Positions 1-6,091 are shown, counted from the first letter of the stretch. The stretch: DNA of 7,994 nt from Actinobacteria bacterium 13_1_20CM_4_69_9 (GCA_001920085.1 MNJC01000129.1:1-7994), one strand, 5' to 3'. Notes: generated by a model from the letters alone, not told the origin. Numbers and translations are program-made.

Positions 1-217
1 CCTTAAGATCCCCGGCTTCGCGCACCGCATGGTTGAGCCAAGGAGCAGGCTTCAGCCCCGCTGCCGGCGGGCTGGCTGGGCTCGAGCTCGAAGGCCGCGT
101 TTGCGTGGGGAATGTGCCCGAGGTGTGGAAGCCCCTAGGACCTAGCGGGTTTGTACCCGTTTTGTACCCGCCGCCCGCCAGTGGTAAGACCAATGGCGAA
201 AATACCTGCTCAGAACG
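1..217. other. Non-coding stretch with short repeats, no gene recognised
   Basis: I recognise no gene in this stretch, which lies downstream of the MIP18-family gene. Open frames cross it but resemble no protein I know. It holds two direct copies of TTTGTACCCG (150-159 and 161-170); the first copy closes a 5-bp hairpin, CGGGT-TTGT-ACCCG (146-159). A short inverted repeat CTAGG-A-CCTAG lies at 135-145. A GC-rich stem with one bulge (about 54-73) could act as a weak terminator for the minus-strand operon, but no T-run follows it. The minus-strand sequence across the repeats reads as Gly-Thr/Lys-rich tails of a kind I associate with integrase C-termini, but there is no catalytic domain here to support that. 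Confidence 0.4.
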
Positions 218-517
218 TTATCCGATACCAAGAATGAACTTGGCATCGTCAGACATCCGCTCGGGGGTCCACGGCGGATCCCAGGTGAGCTCGATGTCGA
301 CATCCTCAACGCCCGGCACCTCACGCGCGACGCGGCTGATGTCCTCCTGGATCATCGGCCCTGCCGGACAGCCCATCGAGGTCAGGCTGTGCGTGACCTT
401 CACGTTTCGGCCCTGCACCTCGACGTCGTACAGCAGCCCGAGCTCGACGATGTCCATCCCGAGCTCGGGATCCTCGACCTGGCGCAGCGCCTCGTAGACC
501 TCTTCACGTGTCGGCAT
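218..517 (-). CDS. MIP18/DUF59 family protein (SufT/PaaD-type Fe-S assembly factor)
   Basis: This is a 99-residue single-domain protein, about the normal length for stand-alone members of the MIP18 (DUF59) family. Family marks are DPELGMDIVELGLLY (residues 17-30), a conserved cysteine in TSMGCP (Cys50), and the C-terminal WDPPWTPERMS (79-89). Relatives such as SufT and PaaD help mature iron-sulfur proteins in the cytoplasm, the conserved Cys being thought to take part in cluster handling. The exact client cannot be told from sequence. The ATG start is preceded by GAGGA at 521-525. It is the last gene of the minus-strand run, 31 bases behind the Fn3-like membrane protein. No suf genes are nearby, so the link to the upstream cDPG genes may only be shared transcription. 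Confidence 0.88.
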   Translation of the reverse strand: MPTREEVYEALRQVEDPELGMDIVELGLLYDVEVQGRNVKVTHSLTSMGCPAGPMIQEDISRVAREVPGVEDVDIELTWDPPWTPERMSDDAKFILGIG

Positions 518-548
518 ACGTCCTCGAGTCTAGCCGGGGCGGTAGCGG

Positions 549-1316
549 CTAGCCGCGCGCGACCACGAAGGTGGAATCGACGATCGGTCGCCACGGCTTC
601 CCCGCCGCGATCGAGACGACCGTCCAGCGATACCGACCCTTGTGGAACGTGAAGCTCGTGGGCAAGACGAGCCGCGCCTTCGCGGTCCGGACATCGAGGA
701 CTTCCCGTCCGTTCCGGAGGAACCGCACGCGGTAACGACTCGTGCCCGGCACGGGCGCCCAGCTCCAGACGCGCGCCGGCACGAACGTGTGTGCCGCACG
801 CGTGGCGGGCTTCTTCGGTGCGGCCCGCACCGGAGGCACGGCCGGCTTGGGCCGCGGCGTCGCCGGCACGGACTTGTGCGCACGTGGCTTCGGCTTCACG
901 GACACGGGAGGCGGCTTGACCGGCTTACGTGCCACGGGTCCCGTTGCGCTCGGCGGAGAGGCCGAAGTCGGCCCCACGAGCCGTGGCTGACTGGAATCCC
1001 TTCGCGCCCACGCCACGCCCACGAGCACCGCGACCACGAGCACCGCCGCGACGGCCACGGCCGGCCAGCCCAATCGGCGTCGTTTCGGCCGCTCTCGGCG
1101 AAGCGGAAGCTCCTCCGCCACGCCGGCGGGAGCCTCCGCTCGCATGCGCGCGAGCAGTTGATCCCACTCCTGGGCGTGATCCCACCGCTCCGGGGGGCGC
1201 TCGACCGCCGCCTCCTGCGCAGCGGGCGCGTCAACGAGCTGTTCGCGAGCGCGCTGCGCCTCTTCAGGCGTCGCGACCAGGACCAGCTCGGGGCTGAGCG
1301 GCTCCGCAGGCGGCAC
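549..1316 (-). CDS. Single-pass membrane protein with Pro/Lys-rich stalk and Fn3-like C-terminal domain
   Basis: This 255-residue protein matches no named gene I know. Its layout is clear: an acidic, probably cytoplasmic N-terminal part (1-72); a basic patch RERPKRRR (74-81); one hydrophobic helix (about 83-104); a long Pro/Lys/Arg-rich stalk (about 112-174); and a compact beta-rich tip (about 178-255). The tip contains VWSWAPVPGTSRYRV and a later GRYRWTVVS, the Trp/Tyr spacing of fibronectin type III-like domains. The basic patch before the helix predicts N-in, C-out topology with the tip outside, perhaps reaching into the cell wall. The GTG start lacks a clear Shine-Dalgarno; a TAACCT box 6 bases upstream suggests a leaderless transcript. 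It lies 42 bases behind the GlpX-like gene. Function unknown; an adhesive or wall-sensing role is only a guess. Confidence 0.72.
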   Translation of the reverse strand: MPPAEPLSPELVLVATPEEAQRAREQLVDAPAAQEAAVERPPERWDHAQEWDQLLARMRAEAPAGVAEELPLRRERPKRRRLGWPAVAVAAVLVVAVLVGVAWARRDSSQPRLVGPTSASPPSATGPVARKPVKPPPVSVKPKPRAHKSVPATPRPKPAVPPVRAAPKKPATRAAHTFVPARVWSWAPVPGTSRYRVRFLRNGREVLDVRTAKARLVLPTSFTFHKGRYRWTVVSIAAGKPWRPIVDSTFVVARG

Positions 1317-1322
1317 CGCGCA

Positions 1323-1328
1323 AGGTTA
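1323..1328 (-). promoter_or_regulatory. Possible -10 box for a leaderless transcript of the Fn3-like gene
   Basis: The minus strand reads TAACCT here, a TANNNT -10 match, with 6 bases before the GTG at 1316. A transcript from it would begin at or next to the start codon, which fits the absence of a Shine-Dalgarno. No convincing -35 is visible. It would allow the last two genes of the run to be expressed apart from the cDPG genes. Confidence 0.3.
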
Positions 1329-1358
1329 ACGGCAGCGTCGGCGGGCCGGAGCCCGGGC

Positions 1359-2235
1359 CTAGTAGCCCAGCAGCCGCACTTCCTCGCGCCGCTCGCGCGC
1401 GAAGAAGTGGATCCCGTCCGTGAAGCGCACCCAGTTGCAGCGCGTGCACATGACGAGCGAGTGCGTCCGCGCAGAGTCGGTGAGGAAGCGCACGCCGCGC
1501 AGGAGGTCGCCGTTCGAAACTCCGGTGGCGGCGACGATCACCTCGCCCGGCGCCAGCTCCTCCGTCATGAAGACCCGGCCGGGATCGTCGATCCCGAGCT
1601 CGCGTGCCTGCTCGATCTCGCGGCGGGACGTCGGCCAGAGCTGCGCCTGCACCTCGCCGCCGAGGCAGCGGAGCGATCAGGTCGTGGTGCCGCGGGCGGT
1701 CGAGCACGATGGCCGTGATGTCGTTGGGGCGCCGGCCGAACGCGTCGGCGATCGCCTGCACGTTCTCGGCCATGGGCTTGAGCAGGTCGATCGACCCGCG
1801 CGCACGCGGTCCGACCGCCAGCTTGCGCATGTACATGTCGGGCAGGTTCAGGAGCGAGTCGCGCTCGCCCACGGCGATCATCGACATCGCGCCGTTGCCT
1901 CCGCGTGCGACGACACCGCGGCCCTCGAGCGGATCCAGCGCCAGATCGGCGTGCTCACCGCCCGCACCGATGCGGCCGCCGACGTACAGCGGCGACTCTT
2001 CGTCGGCCGAGCCGATCACGACGCGGCCGTCGATCGGGAAATCGTCGAGCACGCGACGCATCGCCTCGGCCGCGTCGCGCTCCGCCGCCTCCTGGTCGGC
2101 CCGCCCGAGCCAGCGGGCGGCCGTCAGCGCGGCGCCTTCGGTGACGCGCACGTATTGCTCGCAGAGGCAGAGCCGCGAGACCGGCGTTCCCGCAGCGGCC
2201 GTTTCGACCGCCGTCTCTTCGACCGCCTCCGCCAT
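1359..2235 (-). pseudogene. glpX: GlpX-like (class II fructose-1,6-bisphosphatase family) gene, disrupted by internal deletion and frameshift
   Basis: Two frames together spell one GlpX-family protein. From the ATG at 2235, 187 codons run to DRPRHHDLI, ending at 1675. The family resumes in another frame at 1673 with LRCLGGEVQAQLWP and continues 104 codons to TAG. Aligned from memory to E. coli GlpX, about 49 residues (near 146 nt) are missing between these points, including the DGDV and GG(A/T)PEG motifs with metal ligand Glu213. Restored length would be about 340 residues, normal for the family. Even before the deletion the active site is unusual: GEGE becomes GSAD with two residues fewer, DP(I/L)EGT becomes DPLEGR, and positions matching E. 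coli Lys29 and Asp33 are Gln and Glu. Its ATG overlaps the pgk2 stop (TGATG), so it belongs to the cDPG operon. The break could be real decay or an assembly error. A GlpX relation is certain; FBPase activity is doubtful. Confidence 0.85.
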
Positions 2236-3137
2236 CAGACCCGTTGTACCTGCTGGGCGCTCGCGAGCACCAGCTCGAGCACGGCGTCGATCGCCTCGCG
2301 CATGTCGGTATTGGTGATGACGGGCACCCGATGCCGGCGCGCCCGGCGGACGATGTGCTCCTGGATGCGCCGGATATCGTCGAGTCGCTCGATGTACTTC
2401 TGGTGCGGGCGCAGGCCGTCGAGCCCGGCGTCGCGCACCATGAAATGCGTGCTGTGCTCTTCCTCGTCCTCGATGGCGAGGACGCATTGCACGACGAGCG
2501 CGCCGTCGATGCGCGGCAGCATGCCCGGGACGAGATGCACGCCCTCGAGCACCATCGACCACCCCTCTTCGAGCGCGCGCTCGATCGACGCGCGGACGCC
2601 GACGAGGACGTTGCGGGTCTGCTCGAGGAACCCCGCGAGGACCGGATCGTCGGCCTGCTCCGGCTCACGGAGCCCCGCCGCCGCCTCGAAGCTCGAATAG
2701 TGGATCGACGGCATGAACTCCTGCGAGAAGAACGCGCGCATGGTCTGGCGGACGAAGTCCGTCGATGTCACGCGGGTGATTCCGAGGCGGTACGCGGCCT
2801 CGGTCGCGAGCGTCGACTTGCCCGTTCCCGTCGCACCGCCGACGAGGACGATGACGGGCAGGTCGAGCTCCTGCAATTCCTGCAGGCGGCGCAGCCTGTC
2901 GACTGCGCGCGAGCCCTCCGCGTCGCCTAGGACCTCGACGGCGAGCTGCTCGAAGCGGTCGAGCTCGACGCTCTCCTCGTGTCGCTCCGCCAGGTCTTGC
3001 TCGATCCGTCTCGCGAGCTCGTAGGCGCGGCCGATGGGGACGCCGACCGCGACGAGCGCGCGCGACATCAGCCCTTTCGAGTACGGCTGATGCTCGTTCC
3101 CGAGCGGCAGCGGCTCGGCGTGGCGCGGATGACTCAT
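2235..3137 (-). CDS. pgk2: 2-phosphoglycerate kinase with N-terminal ATP-cone
   Basis: This cytoplasmic kinase makes 2,3-bisphosphoglycerate from 2-phosphoglycerate and ATP, the first committed step towards cyclic 2,3-diphosphoglycerate. The 300-residue length matches archaeal Pgk2 (about 300). Residues about 10-70 look like an ATP-cone regulatory domain, as in archaeal family members. A P-loop GGATGTGKST lies at 100-109 (Lys107, Ser108) after the strand VIVLVG, followed by the TSTDFVRQTMR segment (124-134) and the LEGVHLVPG strand (197-205), the usual nucleotide-kinase core. The ATG start overlaps the cpgS stop (ATGA), and the stop overlaps the GlpX-like start (TGATG), so it is probably translationally coupled on both sides. 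The adjacent cpgS, which uses its product, makes the assignment firm. No frameshift or missing core motif is visible. Confidence 0.92.
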   Translation of the reverse strand: MSHPRHAEPLPLGNEHQPYSKGLMSRALVAVGVPIGRAYELARRIEQDLAERHEESVELDRFEQLAVEVLGDAEGSRAVDRLRRLQELQELDLPVIVLVGGATGTGKSTLATEAAYRLGITRVTSTDFVRQTMRAFFSQEFMPSIHYSSFEAAAGLREPEQADDPVLAGFLEQTRNVLVGVRASIERALEEGWSMVLEGVHLVPGMLPRIDGALVVQCVLAIEDEEEHSTHFMVRDAGLDGLRPHQKYIERLDDIRRIQEHIVRRARRHRVPVITNTDMREAIDAVLELVLASAQQVQRV

Positions 3138-4318
3138 GCGTGCGCCCCCGCGGGGACGAGGCCGAGAATCGCCGCGTCGAGACCCTCGCAGAGCACCTCG
3201 TTCTCGGCGAAGACGACTTCGACGCCGCGCTCGTGCGCGGCCTCCGCGACGAGGTCGATCGCGGCGGCCTTGATCTCGACGAGATAAACCTCAGCGTCGG
3301 TGCGCGCGAGATCCTCGGTCAGCTGTGGGCGGTTGGCAAGGTTGCGTGAGACGCTGACGATGTCGGCGTCGAGCCCGTCCGTCACCGCCGGGCCCGTCGT
3401 GAACACCGCGACGCGTCGCCCGTGCACCGGCGCGATCGGGCGCAACCGGAGCTCGGCGGTCAGCACCCGCACGTCCTTGAGCGCGCGGATCGCGTTGACG
3501 TCCCCGCCGCCCACCAGCACGACGAGGTCGGAGACGAGCACGCGGTACGGGTTCAGGTAGGCCATCGGGTCATGGCCCCTGCCTGACACCAGAATCCGTG
3601 CATCCGTTTCGACAGGCGGGATTGCGGCCCCGCTGCCGTCGAAGACGACGATGTCCGGTTCGCGCTCGGCCGCAAGGGCCGCTCCCTCCGGCACGTTCGA
3701 CGTGACCACGCCGCCCGCGAGGCCGCCGCCGGCGCGGCGGCAGCCCACCGTGACGACCCCCGTCAGCGCCGCCGTCTCGAGGTAGTCGGATGCCGCGTGG
3801 TGCCCGGCACGTGACAGGTCCAGAAGGGACGCCAAGGTCGGCTGCACGACGGCGAGCTCGGGCTCCGCGGGCCCCCCGCGTCCCATCGAGACGACGACGA
3901 CGTCGCGGTCGCGTGCCAACAGCCGTGCGACGTGTCCCGTGACGGCCGTCTTCCCCACCCGCTTGCCCGTCCCGATCACCGACACGGACGGCAGCGGGAA
4001 CGGTGCGTACTGCGGCGGCTCGAAGTGGAAGTCGGCACCCTCGTAGCGCAGCCCGGCCGCCAGCGCCCGGCTCGCGAGCAGGAAGCGCTCGCGCGGGCCG
4101 AGCACGGGCTCGTCGGACAGGTCGACCACGACCTGCGCGTCCGCAAAGGCGTCGTCGAGCTCGGCGAGCAGCGGCACGCCGTACTCGTCGTCGCCGCGGA
4201 GCTTCTCGGTCCCGCCGGCGAGCCACGCACCGACGACGTCGTACGGCAGCTCGGCGATCGCGTCGCGCACGACCGGCGCGTAATGCTCTCCGTCGATGAC
4301 GACGACCGCTCGCGTCAC
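3134..4318 (-). CDS. cpgS: Cyclic 2,3-diphosphoglycerate synthetase
   Basis: The enzyme closes 2,3-bisphosphoglycerate into cyclic 2,3-diphosphoglycerate using ATP, acting right after Pgk2. The protein has 394 residues, shorter than the roughly 460 of the Methanothermus fervidus enzyme. An N-terminal Rossmann-like part (1-110) begins TRAVVVIDGEHY. A P-loop GTGKRVGKT lies at 116-124, then GRGGPAEPEL (146-155), HAASDYLE (174-181), GCRRAGGGLAG (192-202), DGSGAAIPP (227-235), NRP (329-331) and EIKAAAIDL (348-356), in the order I expect for this family. The start is a GTG overlapping the metallophosphoesterase stop (GTGA); the frame stays open upstream to 4606, but that part is only the shadow of the previous gene. 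GGGGGAGG lies 13 bases before the start. cDPG is known as a thermoprotectant and phosphate store in thermophilic methanogens; its role here is inferred. Confidence 0.92.
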   Translation of the reverse strand: MTRAVVVIDGEHYAPVVRDAIAELPYDVVGAWLAGGTEKLRGDDEYGVPLLAELDDAFADAQVVVDLSDEPVLGPRERFLLASRALAAGLRYEGADFHFEPPQYAPFPLPSVSVIGTGKRVGKTAVTGHVARLLARDRDVVVVSMGRGGPAEPELAVVQPTLASLLDLSRAGHHAASDYLETAALTGVVTVGCRRAGGGLAGGVVTSNVPEGAALAAEREPDIVVFDGSGAAIPPVETDARILVSGRGHDPMAYLNPYRVLVSDLVVLVGGGDVNAIRALKDVRVLTAELRLRPIAPVHGRRVAVFTTGPAVTDGLDADIVSVSRNLANRPQLTEDLARTDAEVYLVEIKAAAIDLVAEAAHERGVEVVFAENEVLCEGLDAAILGLVPAGAHA

Positions 4319-5118
4319 CTCCGCGACGTCACCTCCCCCTCGATGCGCGCCGTGTACTTCTCGAACTCCAGCGTGTCGGTCGCGAACTGGATGATCTTCT
4401 CCTGGCCGTGGAACGGGTACTTGCGCCAGACGTCCACGTGCGTGCCGGAGAACTCGACGACGTTGTAACAGCAGCGCGTGTTGCCGCGCAGCCGAAGGGA
4501 GGACACGGTGCCGGCATTGACGATGAAGAGGTCCTCCAGCCGCCACGCATAGGGCACGTGCTTGTGTCCGGAAAGGACGAGGTTCACACCGGAGCGCTGC
4601 AGGCATTCGATCGCGTCGCCCGCGTCGTAGATGACATTTCGCTCACGTCCCGTGCCTGGCACCGGCAGGAGGTGGTGGTGGCAGACGAAGATCCGCAAGT
4701 CCGCCGGGGCAGCGAAGCTCTCCTCGATCCACGGGTAACGGCCACGTCCGATCTGGCCGTGATCCAGGTCCGGCTCCGTCGAGTCGACGGCCACGACCGT
4801 CACGCCGCCGACCCGAGCGACCGAGTTTCGGTCGCCGAAGAGCTCCTCGAAGTGGACGTAGCCGACGTTCCGCGAGTCGTGGTTCCCAGGGATCACCACG
4901 AGGGTCTCGCACTCGATCCGGTCGAGGTAGTCCTTCGCGAGCGCGTACTCCTCCTTGAAGCCGAACGTCGTCAGATCGCCGGAGCAGATGACGATGTCGG
5001 GCTCGACATCGTTCACCTCGGTGATCGCCCGTTCGAGCAGGTTCGGCAGGAAGAACTGCGTGCCGCAGTGCAGATCGGAGATCTGGACGATCGTGAACGT
5101 GCCGTCGCGCGTCGCCAT
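4315..5118 (-). CDS. Calcineurin-like metallophosphoesterase (CpdA/Icc-like), first gene of the cDPG operon
   Basis: This 267-residue protein carries the full set of dinuclear metallophosphoesterase motifs: DLH (15-17), GDLT (47-50), GNHD (78-81), CHHHL (146-150) and GHKH (184-187). It has no signal peptide and should be cytoplasmic. Class III phosphodiesterases such as CpdA and related phosphatases share this pattern; substrate cannot be read from the motifs. It heads a four-gene coupled run, its TGA overlapping the cpgS GTG. I therefore infer a role in cDPG turnover, for example hydrolysis of cDPG or of 2,3-bisphosphoglycerate; cyclic nucleotide hydrolysis is the alternative. The ATG has no Shine-Dalgarno but sits 6 bases after a TAAACT box, suggesting a leaderless message. 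All catalytic motifs are intact, unlike the GlpX-like gene in the same operon. Confidence 0.9.
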   Translation of the reverse strand: MATRDGTFTIVQISDLHCGTQFFLPNLLERAITEVNDVEPDIVICSGDLTTFGFKEEYALAKDYLDRIECETLVVIPGNHDSRNVGYVHFEELFGDRNSVARVGGVTVVAVDSTEPDLDHGQIGRGRYPWIEESFAAPADLRIFVCHHHLLPVPGTGRERNVIYDAGDAIECLQRSGVNLVLSGHKHVPYAWRLEDLFIVNAGTVSSLRLRGNTRCCYNVVEFSGTHVDVWRKYPFHGQEKIIQFATDTLEFEKYTARIEGEVTSRR

Positions 5119-5124
5119 ACGCGG

Positions 5125-5130
5125 AGTTTA
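5125..5130 (-). promoter_or_regulatory. Possible -10 box of the cDPG operon (leaderless)
   Basis: The minus strand reads TAAACT, a good TANNNT match, 6 bases before the ATG at 5118. The 45-bp gap to the divergent gene is the only intergenic space from which the operon can start. No clear -35 is seen at 16-18 bp spacing. With no Shine-Dalgarno before the ATG, a leaderless start is the simplest reading. Confidence 0.35.
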
Positions 5131-5149
5131 GGGCGTCCGGACCGATTGC

Positions 5150-5155
5150 TACTCT
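5150..5155 (+). promoter_or_regulatory. Possible -10 box of the PD-(D/E)XK-like / HPRT unit
   Basis: TACTCT matches TANNNT and ends 8 bases before the GTG at 5164, which has no Shine-Dalgarno. A loose -35-like TTTAGG (5127-5132) lies 17 bp upstream and overlaps the opposite-strand -10 candidate. If both boxes are real, the two divergent promoters overlap and could compete. Confidence 0.27.
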
Positions 5156-5163
5156 GAATCCAG

Positions 5164-5532
5164 GTGACACTGGAAACGCCTGATTTCCAGGCATATCGAG
5201 GCCAGGAACCCCCGCGCTTCGCAAACCGAGCAGAGCTCGAATGCGCCAAGGTCCTGGACTACTACGGAGTGCCCTGGGAGTACGAGCCGACGACCTTCGT
5301 CCTCGAGCAGGACGAAGACGGCCGGATCGTCGAGGCATTCAAGCCGGACTTCTACCTCCCCGAGCAGAACCTCTACGTCGAGGTCACGGTGATGAAGCAG
5401 TCGCTCGTCACGCGCAAGAACCGCAAGCTGCGGAAGCTGCGCGAGCGCTATCCGGACGTCCGCGTCAAACTGTTCTACAAGCGCGACATCGAGCGCCTGG
5501 CGGAGCGATACCGGCTCGAGCTCGCGTCCTAG
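5164..5532 (+). CDS. Small PD-(D/E)XK nuclease-like protein
   Basis: This 122-residue protein looks like a minimal PD-(D/E)XK fold. Glutamates in an N-terminal helix (RAELECAKVLDYYG, 22-35) are followed by PDFYLP with Asp62, then YVEVTVMK with Glu73 and Lys78, and a basic helical tail (TRKNRKLRKLRERYP). The spacing E...D-(10)-E-(4)-K resembles TnsA/DUF559-type nucleases, though the usual E-x-K is stretched to E-x4-K, so activity is uncertain. I recognise no named family. The GTG start is the earliest possible: an in-frame TGA sits at 5155-5157. It is followed directly by the HPRT frame with no gap, suggesting co-transcription. A repair, RNA-processing or non-catalytic role cannot be told apart from sequence. 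Confidence 0.75.
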   Translation: MTLETPDFQAYRGQEPPRFANRAELECAKVLDYYGVPWEYEPTTFVLEQDEDGRIVEAFKPDFYLPEQNLYVEVTVMKQSLVTRKNRKLRKLRERYPDVRVKLFYKRDIERLAERYRLELAS

Positions 5533-5549
5533 GCCGCGGCGCCCGCCTC

Positions 5550-6068
5550 GGCGAGGTCTACCTCTCCCGGGAGGAGCTGCAGACGCGCGTCGGCGAACTC
5601 GGGCGCGAGCTCGGGCGCGACTACGACGGCCGGGAGCCGCTGCTGGTAGCACCGCTGAAGGCGAGCTGCGTCTTCGTCGCCGACCTCTCCCGGGCCCTTC
5701 GCATCCCCCACGGGATCGACTTCCTCGAGCTCGCGAGCTACGCGGCCGGCGCCGACCAGGGCGGCCATGCCCGTGTCCGGCTGCTCAAGGACCTGGACAC
5801 CGAGATCGCCGGACGCCATGTCGTCGTGGTCGAGGACGTCGTCGACACCGGCCTGACGCTCAACTACCTGCGCAAGACCCTTGCCCTGCGCAGCCCGGCT
5901 TCGCTGGCCGCGGTGACGCTGCTCGACCGGCCGTACCGCCGGCTGGTGGAGGACCTCCCGGTGCGCTACGTCGGCTTCACCGTCCCCGACGAGCTCTTCG
6001 TCGGCTACGGGTTCGATTCGGACGAGCGATTCCGGAACCTGCCCGACCTGCACGTCCTGGAAAGTTAG
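5550..6068 (+). CDS. hpt: Hypoxanthine phosphoribosyltransferase (start codon unresolved)
   Basis: The protein salvages hypoxanthine and guanine to IMP and GMP with PRPP. Recognisable sequence runs from GEVYLSREELQ to the TAG. Motifs: the pyrophosphate loop LKAS (5655-5666; LKGS in most relatives), the PRPP-binding VVVEDVVDTGLTL (about 5823-5861), LLDRPYRR, and the C-terminal VGYGFDSDERFRNLPDLHVL typical of bacterial Hpt. From 5550 it gives 172 residues, about normal length. The start is a problem: between the ATG at 5241, deep inside the previous gene, and well into the Hpt core there is no in-frame ATG, GTG or TTG. A CTG at 5577, directly behind GGGAGGAG, would cut into the first helix. The coordinate given marks where family similarity begins, not a proven start. 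The frame is -1 relative to the preceding gene. Confidence 0.88.
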   Translation, partial: GEVYLSREELQTRVGELGRELGRDYDGREPLLVAPLKASCVFVADLSRALRIPHGIDFLELASYAAGADQGGHARVRLLKDLDTEIAGRHVVVVEDVVDTGLTLNYLRKTLALRSPASLAAVTLLDRPYRRLVEDLPVRYVGFTVPDELFVGYGFDSDERFRNLPDLHVLES

Positions 6069-6084
6069 ACTAGGCTAAACTTTC
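6060..6084 (+). promoter_or_regulatory. Inverted repeat with DtxR/IdeR/MntR-like operator ahead of the Nramp gene
   Basis: The inner part, TTAGACTAGGCTAA (6065-6078), is a palindrome with one mismatched pair and agrees at 11 of 14 places with the IdeR/DtxR core TTAGGTTAGCCTAA. Outer arms GAAAGTT and AACTTTC (7 bp) extend the symmetry with a one-base bulge. The site covers the hpt stop codon and ends 7 bases before the Nramp ATG. A TAAACT -10-like box (6076-6081) lies within it, so a bound repressor would block initiation. Metal-loaded DtxR/MntR control of a manganese importer is the known logic of such pairs; here it is inferred. A hairpin ending the hpt message is the alternative. Confidence 0.6.
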
Positions 6085-6091
6085 ACGCGGG

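Noticed and set aside
1..175. C-terminal remnant of a tyrosine integrase on the minus strand
   Set aside because: Only a suggestive repetitive tail is visible; there is no catalytic domain, tRNA or attachment duplication in the window.
1342..1355. CGGGC-CGGA-GCCCG hairpin just after the GlpX-like stop, considered as a terminator
   Set aside because: Only 5 bp, no T-run, and it overlaps likely promoter space of the next gene; too weak to call.
642..1718. Plus-strand open frame of 358 codons opposite the Fn3-like gene
   Set aside because: Arg/His/Gly-rich composition without a recognisable domain; the opposite strand gives a coherent membrane protein layout.
1420..2700. Long plus-strand open frame (426 codons) opposite pgk2 and the GlpX-like gene
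   Set aside because: Its translation is Arg/Ser/Ala-rich with no family motifs and lies antisense to two clearly recognised genes; high GC creates such frames.
4319..4606. N-terminal extension of cpgS upstream of the GTG
   Set aside because: The added residues are the shifted shadow of the metallophosphoesterase; family similarity begins at TRAVVVIDGEHY right after the GTG.
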